DNA from: Paludibacteraceae bacterium
Lineage (GTDB): Bacteria; Bacteroidota; Bacteroidia; Bacteroidales; Paludibacteraceae
NCBI GenBank assembly: GCA_017478725.1
Contig: JAFVDD010000004.1
Coordinates: forward strand, 47,119 to 111,118
Direction: 5' to 3'
DNA length: 64,000 nt
Shown in pieces: positions 16,051 through 24,876 of the stretch. The notes under the pieces are model-generated. The model was not told where the DNA came from. It ran no database searches and saw nothing but the letters and a program-made list of their open reading frames with translations. Every line of letters begins with the position of its first letter. Position 1 is the stretch's first letter. The translations under genes were made by a program, and so were the position numbers.

Positions 16051-16437
16051 ATGGAAACAGTTAATGCATTAGGTCGTCGTAAAGAGGCAGTAGCTCGCGT
16101 TTACGTCAATGAGGGTGCCGGCAAGATTACTATCAATGGTCGCGACATCGAGACATATTTCCCGTCTTCTATTCTGCGTTATATCGTTCTGCAGCCGCTG
16201 AACAAACTGGAGGCAGCCGGCAAGTACGATATCAAGGCTAACTTGGACGGCGGAGGATTCAAAGGTCAGGCAGAGGCTCTGCGTCTCGCTATTGCCCGCG
16301 CACTCGTCAAAATCAATCCGGAAGACAAAGCTGCATTGAAGGCAGAAGGCTTCATGACCCGTGATGCCCGTGAGGTAGAGCGTAAGAAACCCGGTCAGCC
16401 GAAGGCTCGCAAGCACTTCCAGTTCAGCAAGCGTTAA
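16051..16437 (+). CDS. rpsI: 30S ribosomal protein S9
   Basis: The 128-residue protein has the N-terminal ALGRRKEAVARVYV, the GGGFKGQAEALRLAIARAL core and the C-terminal tail ending in SKR that reaches into the ribosomal P site. It is co-transcribed with rplM. A hairpin follows at 16454-16497, so the S2/EF-Ts pair may be partly separate transcriptionally. Confidence 0.97.
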   Translation: METVNALGRRKEAVARVYVNEGAGKITINGRDIETYFPSSILRYIVLQPLNKLEAAGKYDIKANLDGGGFKGQAEALRLAIARALVKINPEDKAALKAEGFMTRDAREVERKKPGQPKARKHFQFSKR

Positions 16438-16453
16438 TCGCAACAACAATCCA

Positions 16454-16497
16454 AATCGTGGGGATTCCTTCGGGACTACCTCACGATTGTTTTGGTT
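16454..16497 (+). terminator. Hairpin after rpsI, possible terminator or attenuator
   Basis: AATCGTG (16454-16460) pairs with CACGATT (16482-16488), enclosing a TTCG-type loop, and is followed by GTTTTGG. A second palindromic hairpin, AAGCGCG/CGCGCTT, lies at 16503-16520. The U-run is short, so termination would be partial. Confidence 0.5.
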
Positions 16498-16618
16498 GTC
16501 CAAAGCGCGCGTACGCGCTTGTGCGTATATTTATAATGTATTATGCGCATGAAAGACAATACCAAAATCAAGGGATTTTAATCAAATAACCAATCAACAT
16601 TTAACATTACACATCAAA

Positions 16619-17452
16619 ATGAGAACTAATTTTGATCAACTTCTTGAGGCTGGCGCACATTTCGGTCACCTCAAACGCAAATGGAATCCGGCTATGGCTC
16701 CCTACATCTATATGGAGCGCAACGGTATTCACATCATTGACCTCAACAAAACAGTAGTCAAGATTGACGAAGCAGCAGAGGCACTGAAGAACCTCGCACG
16801 CAGCGGTCGCAAAGTACTCTTCGTAGGAACCAAGAAACAGGCTCAGGAGGTAGTTGCCGCTCATGCTCAGGAAGTAGGCATGCCTTATATCACCGAGCGT
16901 TGGGCCGGCGGTATGCTGACCAATTTCCCCACCATCCGCAAGGCTGTGAAGAAAATGGGTCAGATTGACAAGATGATGACCGACGGCACGCTGGAGAACG
17001 TCAGCAAGCGTGAGAAACTGCAGATCACACGTCAGCGTGAGAAATTGGAGAAGAACCTTGGCTCTATCGCCGACATGACACGTCTGCCGAGTGCAGTATT
17101 TGTTGTGGATGTAATGGAGGAGCACATCGCTGTTGCCGAGGCTAACCGTCTGGGTATTCCTGTATTCGGTATTGTAGATACCAACTCCAACCCCAACAAT
17201 ATTGATTTCGTAATCCCTGCCAACGATGACGCTACCAAGTCGATTGACGTCATCCTCGGCGCTGTATGCGAGGCAATCAAAGAGGGTCTGGAAGAGCGCA
17301 AGGTAGAGAAAGCAGACGAGCAGGCTGCTGAAGCACAGGCTGATGCAGAGGCTCCGGCTCCGAAAGAGCGTCGTCAGCGTATCCGCAAAGCCGCTCCCAA
17401 AGCAGAGGCAGAGAAAGTAGCTGAGGTCAAGGCTGAGGAAACTGCTGAGTAA
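16619..17452 (+). CDS. rpsB: 30S ribosomal protein S2
   Basis: The 277-residue S2 protein has LLEAGAHFGHLKRKWNPAM near the N-terminus, RKVLFVGTKKQAQ, ERWAGGMLTNF and the GIVDTNSNPNNIDFVIPANDDA signature. The C-terminus has an extra acidic and Lys/Ala-rich tail of about 45 residues, which is common in Bacteroidota. No clear TAnnTTTG promoter appears in the 180 bp upstream. tsf follows after a 38-bp gap filled by a heptamer array. Confidence 0.97.
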   Translation: MRTNFDQLLEAGAHFGHLKRKWNPAMAPYIYMERNGIHIIDLNKTVVKIDEAAEALKNLARSGRKVLFVGTKKQAQEVVAAHAQEVGMPYITERWAGGMLTNFPTIRKAVKKMGQIDKMMTDGTLENVSKREKLQITRQREKLEKNLGSIADMTRLPSAVFVVDVMEEHIAVAEANRLGIPVFGIVDTNSNPNNIDFVIPANDDATKSIDVILGAVCEAIKEGLEERKVEKADEQAAEAQADAEAPAPKERRQRIRKAAPKAEAEKVAEVKAEETAE

Positions 17453-17487
17453 TAAATCGTACATCGTAAATCGTTAAATCGTAAATT
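17453..17487 (+). repeat. Heptamer array between rpsB and tsf
   Basis: About five TAAATCG-like units, one stretched to 8 bp, fill the whole rpsB-tsf gap up to the start codon. Confidence 0.75.
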
Positions 17488-17490
17488 ATT

Positions 17491-18483
17491 ATGGCAGTAA
17501 CACTTGCAGATATTAAGAAACTGCGTGACATCACCGGCGCAGGTATGATGGATGTCAAAAAGGCTCTGGAAGAGGCTAACGGCGATTTCGAGGTAGCAAA
17601 AGACCTGCTCCGCAAACGCGGTCAGGCTATCGCTGCCAAACGTAGCGACCGTGAGGCTTCCGAGGGATGCGTTTTGGCTAAAGTGAAAGACGGATTCGGC
17701 GCTATCGTCGGCGTTAAATGTGAGACCGACTTCGTAGCCAAGAACGAGGATTTCGTAGGCATGGTCAAGCTTATCCTTGACGCCGCTCTGGACAACAAAG
17801 TACGTTCCGGCGAGGAACTGAAGAACCTCAAGATAGGTAACTTCACCGTAGCCGAGATCATCACCGAACGTTCGGGCGTGACGGGTGAGAAGATGGAGCT
17901 GGCAGACTACGCATGTCTGGAGGCTCCGGTAGTAGATGCTTACAACCACCTGGGCAACAAACTGAGCTCGCTCGTTGCAGCGGCTGAGGGTGCTGACCAT
18001 GAGACCGTTCACGGCATCTCGATGCAGGTAGCGGCTATGAGCCCTATCGCGCTGGATGCTGATCATGTAGCTGAGGAAGTGAAGAAGCATGAGTTGGAAG
18101 TGGCTATCGAGAAGACCAAGCAGGACGAGATCAACAAGGCTATTGAGAACGCACTCCGCAAAGCCGGCTTGAACCCCGCTCACTGCGACAGCGACGACCA
18201 CATCGCATCCAACACCACCAAGGGCTGGTTGACCGAGGAGCAGGCACAGGTAGCACGCGACATCCGCGCCAAAGTACCCGCAGAGGCTGAAGCCAACCTC
18301 GCTAATCAGGCAAAGAAGATCGAGATGATTGCACAGGGACGTCTCAACAAGTTCCTCAAAGAGAGCACACTCGTTGAGCAGGCATACATCATGAGTGAGT
18401 CGAAAGAACTCGTGAAGGATGTACTGAAAGCCAAAGGCGTGCAGATTCTTGATTTCCGCCGCATCACGCTGTCGGCAGAGTAA
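17491..18483 (+). CDS. tsf: Translation elongation factor Ts
   Basis: The 330-residue guanine-nucleotide exchange factor for EF-Tu shows the N-terminal UBA-like domain with IKKLRDITGAGMMDVKKALEE, then GCVLAKV and VGVKCETDFVAKNEDF, followed by the two-part core. It ends just before a strong bidirectional terminator. Length is slightly above the E. coli protein (283) and typical of Bacteroidota. Confidence 0.97.
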   Translation: MAVTLADIKKLRDITGAGMMDVKKALEEANGDFEVAKDLLRKRGQAIAAKRSDREASEGCVLAKVKDGFGAIVGVKCETDFVAKNEDFVGMVKLILDAALDNKVRSGEELKNLKIGNFTVAEIITERSGVTGEKMELADYACLEAPVVDAYNHLGNKLSSLVAAAEGADHETVHGISMQVAAMSPIALDADHVAEEVKKHELEVAIEKTKQDEINKAIENALRKAGLNPAHCDSDDHIASNTTKGWLTEEQAQVARDIRAKVPAEAEANLANQAKKIEMIAQGRLNKFLKESTLVEQAYIMSESKELVKDVLKAKGVQILDFRRITLSAE

Positions 18484-18500
18484 TCATCTGCTGCGAAATG

Positions 18501-18530
18501 AAAAATGGCACTCACGCGAGTGCCATTTTT
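18501..18530. terminator. Bidirectional terminator between tsf and recQ
   Basis: AAAAATGGCACTC (18501-18513) pairs with GAGTGCCATTTTT (18518-18530) around a 4-base loop. The A-run and T-run let it work on both strands for the convergent tsf and recQ. Confidence 0.9.
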
Positions 18531-18545
18531 TGTTGCTAACAGGTT

Positions 18546-20258
18546 TTATGGCATGGGAGGCATTTCCCTGCATACATCGCAGTGCCCGCAAGGCACAGCG
18601 TTGGTTTCTCCGAAATACCCTAACAGTACTTGTTCACGGCAGAACTGCGTCTGCCCGGCATATTCAAGCATTGACTTTATTTTCTCGGCGTAGCGTAACT
18701 GACGCTCGTCATAGACTGAGGGCGAGAGGTAGATTTCTGCCTCTCGCTCGCGTGTGAATGTGAGGCGGCTGCCGACAGACCGCGGGATATACGTAATAAC
18801 GCCTCTTTGGGCGAGAGAGACAAGTAACCGGTGGGTGGTTTGTTCATCCGCCTCGCGGACATATTGCAGGTCGGTGAAGATGCCGGCGTAGCGGCGCATC
18901 AGCAGATCGAGCATCTCCGCCTGCTCGCGCGAGAGATTGTATTCGCCCAGGCTGTGACGCGGCACGTTGATGCGCACACGGGGTAGGGTTTCATGCTCTT
19001 CCTCAAAAAAGATATATCCCGCCTGCGAGAGCAGATGCAGAGCAGAGTAGGTTTGCAATACCGGCAGATGCATCACCCTGCATAGCTGATCCATATGCAG
19101 CGTGAAACTGTGCCCCCAACCGCTGCCTGCGCCTACTTGCAGGAAATCACAGGTATTGTGATACACTTTTTCCACAAACTCCTTAGGCGGATAACTGTCA
19201 CCTACGCGCTTGCGCATTTTGGCTTTGTCCTCCTGCTCGTTGAAAAGAAGTACCGCATAAGCGGTGAGCCCGTCCCTTCCGGCGCGGCCGGCTTCCTGGT
19301 AGTAGGACTCGATACAGGAAGGCAGGTCGTAATGGATGACGAGCCGCACATCGGGTTTGTCTATTCCCATACCGAAAGCGTTGGTAGCCACGATGACGCG
19401 TGTGCGACCCTCTTTCCACGCCTCCTGACGGGCATGACGCTCCTGCGTAGGCAAGCCCGCATGGTAGAAATCGCAGCTGATAGCTGACGCTGAGCCCATG
19501 GCCGTGATAGCCTCACTCAGTTCTTCCGCGCGTTTGCGGTTGCGGACATAGATGATAGCCGAGCCGGGGACTCGGCTGAGGATATGGGCTATTTGTTCGG
19601 GTTTGTTGTCGGTGCGGCGGACGATATACTGCAGGTTGTCGCGGTGGAAAGACCGGCGCAGGACATTGGGGGTGGAAAAGCCCAGTTTGGCTTGGATGTC
19701 TTCGATGGTCTCGGGTGTGGCTGTCGCCGTCAGTGCCAATACCGGCACGCCGGGCAGCAACTTGCGGATAGCGGCTATATGCAGATACGACGGGCGGAAA
19801 TCATAACCCCACTGGGAGATACAATGCGCTTCGTCCACAGCAATGAGGCATACCGGCAGTTGCGCCAAGCGTCGGCGGAAATCCTCCGACTCAAGGCGTT
19901 CGGGCGAACAATAGAGAAAATGGTAAGGGCCGTACTGACAGTTGTCCAGCGCCACGCGCTGGCGGTCGTAGCTCATGCCCGTATAGACGGCAGCGGCATG
20001 GATGCCGCGTGCCTGCAGGTTCTCCACCTGATCCTTCATCAGCGCAATGAGGGGTGTGATGACAAGGCAGAGGCGGCGCTCCGGGTTGTCATGCGCCATG
20101 ACGAGGGTAGGGATCTGGAAACAGATACTCTTGCCGCCGCCCGTAGGCATAAGCGCCAGCGTGTCACGACCCGACAATACAGAACCGATAATCTCCTCCT
20201 GCAACGGACGAAAATCATCGTATCTGAAATAAGTATGTAGTGCCTCTTGGGGTGTCAT
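18546..20258 (-). CDS. recQ: RecQ-family ATP-dependent DNA helicase
   Basis: I start at 20258 (MTPQEALHTYFRY); the frame is open 13 residues further, but that would lie in the promoter. The 570 residues show the Q-like FRPLQEEII, Walker A MPTGGGKS, DEAHCISQWGYDFRP, TATATPE and the motif V-VI region (IVATNAFGMGIDKPDVR, YYQEAGRAGRDG). RecQ unwinds DNA 3' to 5' in repair and recombination. The four zinc cysteines (CREQVLLGYFGE ... CGHCDVC) are at the extreme C-terminus, after what look like winged-helix segments, instead of directly after the helicase core. There is no HRDC domain. The promoter lies only 8 bp upstream of the ATG. Confidence 0.92.
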   Translation of the reverse strand: MTPQEALHTYFRYDDFRPLQEEIIGSVLSGRDTLALMPTGGGKSICFQIPTLVMAHDNPERRLCLVITPLIALMKDQVENLQARGIHAAAVYTGMSYDRQRVALDNCQYGPYHFLYCSPERLESEDFRRRLAQLPVCLIAVDEAHCISQWGYDFRPSYLHIAAIRKLLPGVPVLALTATATPETIEDIQAKLGFSTPNVLRRSFHRDNLQYIVRRTDNKPEQIAHILSRVPGSAIIYVRNRKRAEELSEAITAMGSASAISCDFYHAGLPTQERHARQEAWKEGRTRVIVATNAFGMGIDKPDVRLVIHYDLPSCIESYYQEAGRAGRDGLTAYAVLLFNEQEDKAKMRKRVGDSYPPKEFVEKVYHNTCDFLQVGAGSGWGHSFTLHMDQLCRVMHLPVLQTYSALHLLSQAGYIFFEEEHETLPRVRINVPRHSLGEYNLSREQAEMLDLLMRRYAGIFTDLQYVREADEQTTHRLLVSLAQRGVITYIPRSVGSRLTFTREREAEIYLSPSVYDERQLRYAEKIKSMLEYAGQTQFCREQVLLGYFGETNAVPCGHCDVCREMPPMP

Positions 20259-20266
20259 TGCGAGTG

Positions 20267-20298
20267 CAAAGATACAAAAAAAAAGCGAATTGTACAAA
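20267..20298 (-). promoter_or_regulatory. Promoter of recQ, probably giving a leaderless mRNA
   Basis: On the minus strand TTTG at 20295-20298 and TATCTTTG at 20267-20274 have 20 bp between them. Only 8 bp separate the -7 box from the ATG, leaving almost no 5' leader. Confidence 0.8.
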
Positions 20299-20313
20299 TA
20301 TTTTGCGTATTTA

Positions 20314-20345
20314 TTTGCGTATGTTAAAAAAAAGCACTATCTTTG
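20314..20345 (+). promoter_or_regulatory. Promoter of the secreted-protein gene at 20428
   Basis: TTTG at 20314-20317 and TATCTTTG at 20338-20345 have a 20-bp A-tract spacer. It diverges from the recQ promoter, with 15 bp between the two -33 boxes. Confidence 0.82.
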
Positions 20346-20427
20346 CAGCGAAATGGTTCACCCGCTTTACTCACAAAATGTCTTCTATTCATAGTTCAAT
20401 ATATTTATTCACTAAAATTTCGAAGCA

Positions 20428-21528
20428 ATGAAAAAACTTGTACTTCTTGCAGCAGTGGCTGTATGCACACTGGCTGCCAATGCCGCTACATGGCGCATTA
20501 ACTCTAATCCTGCTGCCAAACCGGACTTTCTTTCGCTGAAGGCCGCTTGCGATTCTGATTATGTAGCGATAGGCGACACCCTCTATTGCGAGCCGGCTGA
20601 GTATAATGTGAGCGAAGAGAATACGATTACCAAGAAGGGCTTGGTGCTCATCGGCCCGGGTTTTAACTTCAAGAATAACTACGGAGGCATCAGTACTATT
20701 GCCGAGGCTACTTTCTCCGCCGCCATCAATCTTAGAGAGGATTCCATTCAGATTGAGGGCGTCAAAGCAGCAGAAATCATCCTCTGGGAGAGCAGAAAGG
20801 ATATAGTAATCGAGCGGTGCTATCTGGGTAAAGTGCGTACAGGAGACTCTTATAGAAATCAAAAGCGTATTGCTATACGCAGTAATTATTTTCCTGCTAA
20901 TTATGGACCCGGTTACGAGCGTATTATTTTTAGTAATCAAAACGAAGCATCAGAAATAGACATTGAGAATAATATTATTATCGTTGACCCTCATGGCATC
21001 AATCTGACTACTACTTATGGAACAGCACTATCGGCTGTTATCGCGCACAATACGATAATTGATATTTATCAAGCTGATAACTTCCCTGTATTAGCAACTT
21101 CGCATTCCGAAATCCGAGACAATATTTTTATTCAAAAATATGGCAAAAAGGGTTTCTTGTATCTCGATCAATTGGTAAACTGCCAGATCTACAATAATGT
21201 ATGGTCGATGGTAGAGGCGGATGTAACAGCTGAGGTCTATGCTCAGTATGGCGCAGACAACTATTTCATCGGTGCAACGGAGGAGAATACCTTTACCTGC
21301 CAGCAGGTTGGTGGTGCTTCGGAGACCTATTATCAGTTGAAAGAAGGGTCTGTGGCAGCCGGCAAGGCATATCAGCACGAGGACTGCGGTGCGTTTGCAG
21401 GTACGTGGCCTTTTGTTATCAACGGCCGTCCGCTGGGAGTTCCATACATCTATGATGTAGTGGCACCTCACAGGCCGGAGAACGATGTGCTGACCATCAC
21501 TTTCAAAGTAAAAGCCAATAACGAATAA
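20428..21528 (+). CDS. Secreted beta-helix-like protein, function unknown
   Basis: The 366-residue protein has a signal peptide ending about AANA. It then shows a repeating pattern of short hydrophobic strands with Asn-rich turns (IRSNYF, IDIENNIII, IAHNTIIDI, IRDNIFI, CQIYNNVW) typical of a right-handed parallel beta-helix, as in polysaccharide lyases and related surface proteins. No catalytic residues can be assigned. It lacks the C-terminal tag present in the next gene, which follows 19 bp later. A role in carbohydrate binding or cell-surface structure is a guess. Confidence 0.6.
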   Translation: MKKLVLLAAVAVCTLAANAATWRINSNPAAKPDFLSLKAACDSDYVAIGDTLYCEPAEYNVSEENTITKKGLVLIGPGFNFKNNYGGISTIAEATFSAAINLREDSIQIEGVKAAEIILWESRKDIVIERCYLGKVRTGDSYRNQKRIAIRSNYFPANYGPGYERIIFSNQNEASEIDIENNIIIVDPHGINLTTTYGTALSAVIAHNTIIDIYQADNFPVLATSHSEIRDNIFIQKYGKKGFLYLDQLVNCQIYNNVWSMVEADVTAEVYAQYGADNYFIGATEENTFTCQQVGGASETYYQLKEGSVAAGKAYQHEDCGAFAGTWPFVINGRPLGVPYIYDVVAPHRPENDVLTITFKVKANNE

Positions 21529-21547
21529 TCCCAATCCACCGACCATT

Positions 21548-23338
21548 ATGAAACGACAATACATATATGGTCTGCTGCTATCTTTTCTCCTGAGTTCGTC
21601 GCTCCATGCCCAGCGCGCAGAGTATTGGGTGGATACTGATCCCGGTCGTGGCAGAGCCACCGCGCTGTCATTAGCAGGCAGCGAAGGATCATTGCAACTC
21701 AACACTTCATCGATGCGCCAAGGCGTACATGTGGTGGGTATCCGTACGGCGCAAGGCCGCAAATGGGGTCAGACCTACACGCATGTGTTCTTGGTAGCTC
21801 CGGGCGGTAGCGTGCTTACGGATGCCGAGTGGTGGCTGGACAGCGATCCGGGGCGCGGCAAGGCAAGGGCTATCGAGGTCAGCGGCAGCGAGGGACAAGT
21901 GAGCCTACCGTTGCAGACCGCTGAACTGGCAGCAGGCATACACACATTAGGAGTGCGTGTGCGGCAAGGTTTGCTCTGGGGCGAGACATATACGCATGTG
22001 TTCCTGGTAGCTCCGGGCGGCAGCGTGCTTACGGGTGCCGAGTGGTGGCTGGACAGCGATCCGGGGCGCGGCAAGGCAAGTGCGATAGAGGTCAGCGGCA
22101 GCGAAGGGCAAGTGAGCCTTCCGTTGCAGACCGCCGAACTGGCAGCAGGCATACACACATTAGGAGTGCGTGTGCGGCAAGGTTTGCTCTGGGGCGAGAC
22201 TTATACACATACGTTCTATGTAACCCCGTGGCGTGGCGAAGTGATGCCTATCGAGGCAGTGGAAGCCTATTGGGATTATGACCTCGCGAACGCTGTTTCG
22301 CTCCCGTTCACTCAGGAGGGCGATTCGGCTGTGATACTGCCGTATTCGCTTTCGACCGATGCACTCACGTACGGCGTACACCTGCTTTCTCTCCGTGCAA
22401 AAGCAGGCGGCATATGGAGCATACTGGATACGTATGAGGTTTGCAAAAACGCTACACCGGCTTTCTCTGTAGTTAACGCCAGCCAGTTATGCGAGGGCGA
22501 AGAAGTGATGATTAAAGATGAGACACTCAATAAACAGTCCTTCACGACATACCGTTGGGATATCAACGGCGACGGGCTAACCGATTATGTGGAGAACACA
22601 GACATCCGTCACACCTTTGCTACCGCGGGCGTTTATACCGTCTCGCTGACCGTTCAGACGGGCGAAGGGTGCGAGGACACCTATTCGCAAGACGTGGTCA
22701 TTCACAGCAAAGCGGCACCCGGCGTGGGTCTCACGCGCAGCGCGAGTGCGGCATGTGCGGGCGAAGAAGTGCTCTTTGTCGCCTCTCCGTCGCACGGAGG
22801 CGAACAGCCGACATACACATGGCTGCGCAACGGCGTGGAGATAAGCGGCGGAGAGAGCGACTCGCTGATTCTCTCCGACCTGACAAACGGCGAGACGATA
22901 CAAGTCAAGCTGACGACCTCCAATCCCTGTGCGGATATACAAGACGCGCTGTCGCCTGTGCTGACGCAGACTGTTTATGAGCTGCCGCAGATAGCGTTTA
23001 ATTTAGTTACGGTTTATTATACCGACGAGATAGCCTTCTCACTGAGCAACATGGCTACGCCTGCCGGTGGCACGTTCTATATCAATGGCGAGGAGACACA
23101 GTTATTCGATCCCGCAGCGAACACTCCGGGTTCCTACACCGTGCAGTATGTAGTCAGCAACGGCTATGGCTGCGAGGCGGAGGCGCAGACTACGTTTGAA
23201 CTCAGAGTCCGCGGCGAAAATACGGACATTGAGAACGTCAGTCGTCAGGAAGTACCGCGCAAACTGCTGTACGAGGAGCATATCTACATTCTTCGCGGGG
23301 AGAAGGTATATACCGTCACCGGGCAAGAGGTGAGGTGA
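21548..23338 (+). CDS. Secreted repeat protein with PKD domain and C-terminal tag
   Basis: The 596-residue protein has a signal peptide (to about LHAQ). Three tandem modules of about 71 residues follow, each containing WWLDSDPGRGKA and GIHTLGVRVRQG, then a fourth diverged module, a PKD domain (YRWDINGDG ... HTFATAGVYTVSLTV, about residues 330-390), further Ig-like segments and a C-terminal tag (IYILRGEKVYTVTGQEVR). The second and third modules are almost identical in DNA. It is probably an extracellular or surface adhesion-type protein exported by the type IX system; binding partner unknown. It is likely co-transcribed with the beta-helix gene 19 bp upstream. Confidence 0.7.
   Translation: MKRQYIYGLLLSFLLSSSLHAQRAEYWVDTDPGRGRATALSLAGSEGSLQLNTSSMRQGVHVVGIRTAQGRKWGQTYTHVFLVAPGGSVLTDAEWWLDSDPGRGKARAIEVSGSEGQVSLPLQTAELAAGIHTLGVRVRQGLLWGETYTHVFLVAPGGSVLTGAEWWLDSDPGRGKASAIEVSGSEGQVSLPLQTAELAAGIHTLGVRVRQGLLWGETYTHTFYVTPWRGEVMPIEAVEAYWDYDLANAVSLPFTQEGDSAVILPYSLSTDALTYGVHLLSLRAKAGGIWSILDTYEVCKNATPAFSVVNASQLCEGEEVMIKDETLNKQSFTTYRWDINGDGLTDYVENTDIRHTFATAGVYTVSLTVQTGEGCEDTYSQDVVIHSKAAPGVGLTRSASAACAGEEVLFVASPSHGGEQPTYTWLRNGVEISGGESDSLILSDLTNGETIQVKLTTSNPCADIQDALSPVLTQTVYELPQIAFNLVTVYYTDEIAFSLSNMATPAGGTFYINGEETQLFDPAANTPGSYTVQYVVSNGYGCEAEAQTTFELRVRGENTDIENVSRQEVPRKLLYEEHIYILRGEKVYTVTGQEVR
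21779..22204 (+). repeat. 213-bp near-perfect tandem duplication in coding sequence
   Basis: Two adjacent 213-bp units (71 codons) differ at only a few, mostly synonymous, positions, for example GCCGAGTGGTGGCTGGACAG at both 21824 and 22037. The flanking first module is diverged, so the duplication is recent or kept uniform by gene conversion. Confidence 0.9.
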
Positions 23339-23355
23339 TATGTACTGTAACAAGA

Positions 23356-23385
23356 CAATCGGAGCGCCCAACGGTGCTCCGATTG
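23356..23385 (+). terminator. Terminator after the PKD protein gene
   Basis: CAATCGGAGC (23356-23365) pairs with GCTCCGATTG (23376-23385). The following T-rich stretch is weak (TTGTATG). Confidence 0.65.
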
Positions 23386-23414
23386 TTGTATGTATAGATA
23401 GAGGGCTTCAAACC

Positions 23415-23469
23415 CCGAGTTGCCTCCGATATGCTTCCGATGCGCCTCCGAGATGCCCCCGATAACCAT
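23415..23469 (+). repeat. 11-bp CCGA array
   Basis: Five 11-bp units start at 23415, 23426, 23437, 23448 and 23459. The last unit and its right flank (CCGATAACCATGTGG) match the end of the array at 38402-38467. No AATCTTAATAATCG flank is present here. Confidence 0.85.
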
Positions 23470-23495
23470 GTGGTAAAGCACTGAAATACAGGTTG

Positions 23496-24854
23496 TTATA
23501 GGATGTCTAAACCGTTCAGGAAAATAAACACAATGGCCGTCGGAACGACCCAGCGGAGCAGAAAAACAAACAGGGGACGAAGCCATTGTTTATAACGGTT
23601 GCCGCTACGCGGAATGATCTCAATATCCTTCGACGGCATGAACCAGCCTGCGAAAAGCGACATGCAGAGTGCCCCCAGAGGCATCATAAACGTCGTGACG
23701 AGTGTGTCTGCCAATCCGAACAGATCATGCCCGAAGAAACGCAGCGAGGGACATGCGCCCGTCATTGACAAGACATAGATCGCCACCAGCAATGAGGTGA
23801 CAGCGGTGGTGATCAGCACACTCTGGTGCCTGTTCAGCCGACCGCCGCTGTATTCCGTCAAGGCCGCAACCTCAACCTCCATCAGCGAAATAGTGGAAGT
23901 GATGGCAGCTATGCACAGCAGCAGAAAGAACAAAACGCCGCTGAACCATGCAAACGACATGTTTTGCAGCACCGCCGGCAGCACTACAAACACCAGTTCG
24001 GGACCTTCCGCCGGGTCAAAACCGAAAGCGAAGACAGCAGGGAAGATAATCACGCCCGCCAGCAACGCTACCAGAGTGTCGACCACAACCACCTGGATGG
24101 ATGTCACCGTCGCATTCTGGGAGGCAGGCATGTAGGCGCCGTAGGTGATGAGCAAACCGAGACCCACCGACAGGCTGAAGAAACACTGACCCGCCGCCTT
24201 CATAAACACCGCCGGCGTGATCTGCGAGGTGTCAATCTCAAAAAGGAAACGCATACCCGTGCTGCTGCCGTCGAGCATCAGCACTCTGCCTGCCATCACG
24301 ATCATCATAACAAGCAGGAGCGGCATGAGGATCTTGCTGAGCCGCTCAATGCCTTTGTTGACACCCATCCATAGAACAGCAGCCGTCAGCAGCACCGGAA
24401 AGAGGCTGCAGAGAATCATCCGCGGAGTGTCGGAGACGTTGGCGGCGAAATGATCAAGCAGCGCCGCGCTGTCCATGCCGATGTAGGTATTGAAGACAGC
24501 CTCATAAAGGTAGTTGAAACACCAGCCCGTCACCACAAAATAAAAGCCCATGAGGATATAAATGGTGATGGACGACCACCAGCCCATCCATTGCCAGCGG
24601 TCCGAACCGCTGATGGCGCGGAAGGCGGAGAAAGTGGTTTTGCGGGATTTGCGTCCGATCAGCAGCTCCGTCATCAGCAGCGGCAAACCGAACATCAGCA
24701 CACAAAGCAGGTATATTATCAGAAAGGCACCTCCGCCGTTCTCGCCGGCTTCATATGGGAATTTCCATATATTGCCTAAGCCGACAGCGCTGCCGGCAGC
24801 CGCCATCACTACGCCTGCTTTTGAGCTGAAGCCTGTGTTCGTCGCTTTCGTCAT
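23496..24854 (-). CDS. Sodium-dependent transporter, neurotransmitter:sodium symporter family
   Basis: The 452-residue protein has about eleven membrane segments and the NSS N-terminal signature AAAGSAVGLGNIWKFPY (Na+ and substrate site of LeuT-type proteins), then GGGAFLIIYLL and MTELLIGR. Bacterial members carry amino acids with sodium; the substrate cannot be read from the sequence. It starts 22 bp after the gltX stop on the same strand with no promoter between, so the two are probably co-transcribed. Length matches bacterial members. Confidence 0.92.
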   Translation of the reverse strand: MTKATNTGFSSKAGVVMAAAGSAVGLGNIWKFPYEAGENGGGAFLIIYLLCVLMFGLPLLMTELLIGRKSRKTTFSAFRAISGSDRWQWMGWWSSITIYILMGFYFVVTGWCFNYLYEAVFNTYIGMDSAALLDHFAANVSDTPRMILCSLFPVLLTAAVLWMGVNKGIERLSKILMPLLLVMMIVMAGRVLMLDGSSTGMRFLFEIDTSQITPAVFMKAAGQCFFSLSVGLGLLITYGAYMPASQNATVTSIQVVVVDTLVALLAGVIIFPAVFAFGFDPAEGPELVFVVLPAVLQNMSFAWFSGVLFFLLLCIAAITSTISLMEVEVAALTEYSGGRLNRHQSVLITTAVTSLLVAIYVLSMTGACPSLRFFGHDLFGLADTLVTTFMMPLGALCMSLFAGWFMPSKDIEIIPRSGNRYKQWLRPLFVFLLRWVVPTAIVFIFLNGLDIL

Positions 24855-24876
24855 ATCGTCATGTCGATGAGGGGTG

